A stretch of 5,440 bases of DNA from NCBI GenBank assembly GCA_030604975.1, contig JAUVUV010000181.1:1-5440 (forward strand). Reading direction: 5' to 3'. The notes under the pieces were generated by a model, which did not search any database, was not told the DNA's origin, and saw only the letters and a list, made by a program, of their open reading frames with translations. Made by a program: the position numbers and the translations under genes. This document shows, piece after piece, positions 5,017-5,440 of the stretch. The DNA comes from Candidatus Glassiibacteriota bacterium (GTDB taxonomy: Bacteria > Gemmatimonadota > Glassbacteria > GWA2-58-10). The first letter of the stretch is position 1. The number at the start of each line of letters is the position of its first letter.

Positions 5017-5156
5017 GAACGCTGAGCAACCTACATAGATCCCTGATTTCTACCTCCAAAATATAATACCCATTCCTTTTAATCTTACTGAAAGTGGTTT
5101 TCTGCTGATTTTAAGAATTATCCACGCTTTGAAAATCAGACATGAACCATGGCCTT

Positions 5157-5440
5157 TTACTCCCTGAAAAGTGCCTCGTAAATCCTGCCCTCTCTATCCG
5201 AAGCGAGAATAAGTATAGGACCTTCTTTAGGGGCTTTTTTCGGACCGGTGACATTATTAAGGCCATCAATAGGGGGAATAAGCTCAAAGGGTTTACCAGA
5301 GGGTTTCAGCGCGTCTGGCGTAAAATACTGAAGAAAGACCCGGTTAAGCCTATGTTTATTCTCACGCTGGCCATAGGAGCTATAGATTGCCACAGGGAGA
5401 TTTCTACACCAGAGTACGATTGGCCGCGTGGGGTGGCTGC
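5157..5440 (-). CDS. C-terminal end of an unidentified protein (runs off right edge), possibly beta-propeller
   Basis: The minus-strand frame is open from the window edge to TAA at 5157-5159, giving 93 visible residues. A GTG at 5391-5393 could start a 78-residue protein, but there is no ribosome binding site before it and the frame continues upstream, so a C-terminal fragment is more likely. The end reads EGPILILASDREGRIYEALF, recalling the last blade of glucose/sorbosone dehydrogenase-type or SMP-30-like propellers ('.LLVSDD..GRIYR.'). The preceding KPSGKPFELIPPIDGL would fit the strand before it. This resemblance is weak and unconfirmed. No transmembrane segment is visible. Between this stop and the GC-rich element (5017-5156) I see no gene and no clear terminator. 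Confidence 0.55.
   Translation of the reverse strand, partial: SHPTRPIVLWCRNLPVAIYSSYGQRENKHRLNRVFLQYFTPDALKPSGKPFELIPPIDGLNNVTGPKKAPKEGPILILASDREGRIYEALFRE

Overview
The window reads as ordinary chromosomal DNA from a Gram-negative, probably environmental bacterium. An exported small beta-barrel-like protein implies an outer membrane. Base composition is mixed: genes are moderately GC-rich and intergenic gaps are AT-rich. I cannot name the phylum. No phage module, plasmid origin, IS transposase, CRISPR array, tRNA or rRNA is visible.

Layout from left to right. (1) The N-terminus of a FapA/DUF342-like protein runs off the left edge on the minus strand. (2) An AT-rich gap of about 360 bp follows, holding one hairpin and no convincing gene. 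(3) A 66-residue protein with two predicted membrane segments lies on the minus strand. It is divergent from (4) a complete plus-strand UDP-glucuronate decarboxylase (UDP-xylose synthase), and an 11-bp inverted repeat lies between them. (5) A minus-strand metallo-beta-lactamase-fold hydrolase of the glyoxalase II/ETHE1 superfamily faces the decarboxylase tail to tail. (6) An AT-rich gap holds a candidate promoter reading into (7) a 93-residue plus-strand protein with a charged helix and four cysteines. (8) A classical short-chain dehydrogenase/reductase sits on the minus strand; its stop codon directly abuts that of gene 7. (9) Just upstream of it on the same strand is what looks like the first transmembrane segment of a sodium:solute symporter, which ends abruptly. 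(10) A gap with a candidate promoter, an 8+8 palindrome and a possible 36-codon ORF leads to (11) a plus-strand exported 8-strand-barrel-like protein. (12) A very GC-rich element of about 98 nt follows, predicted to fold as a closed four-way junction. (13) The C-terminal end of a minus-strand protein runs off the right edge, possibly a beta-propeller quinoprotein.

The genes do not form one obvious pathway. Strand changes are frequent, and the only tight same-strand pair is the symporter remnant followed by the dehydrogenase. I see no convincing undescribed multigene system. The observations most worth checking are the four-way-junction element, the truncated symporter next to the dehydrogenase, and the palindrome overlapping the promoter of the barrel protein.
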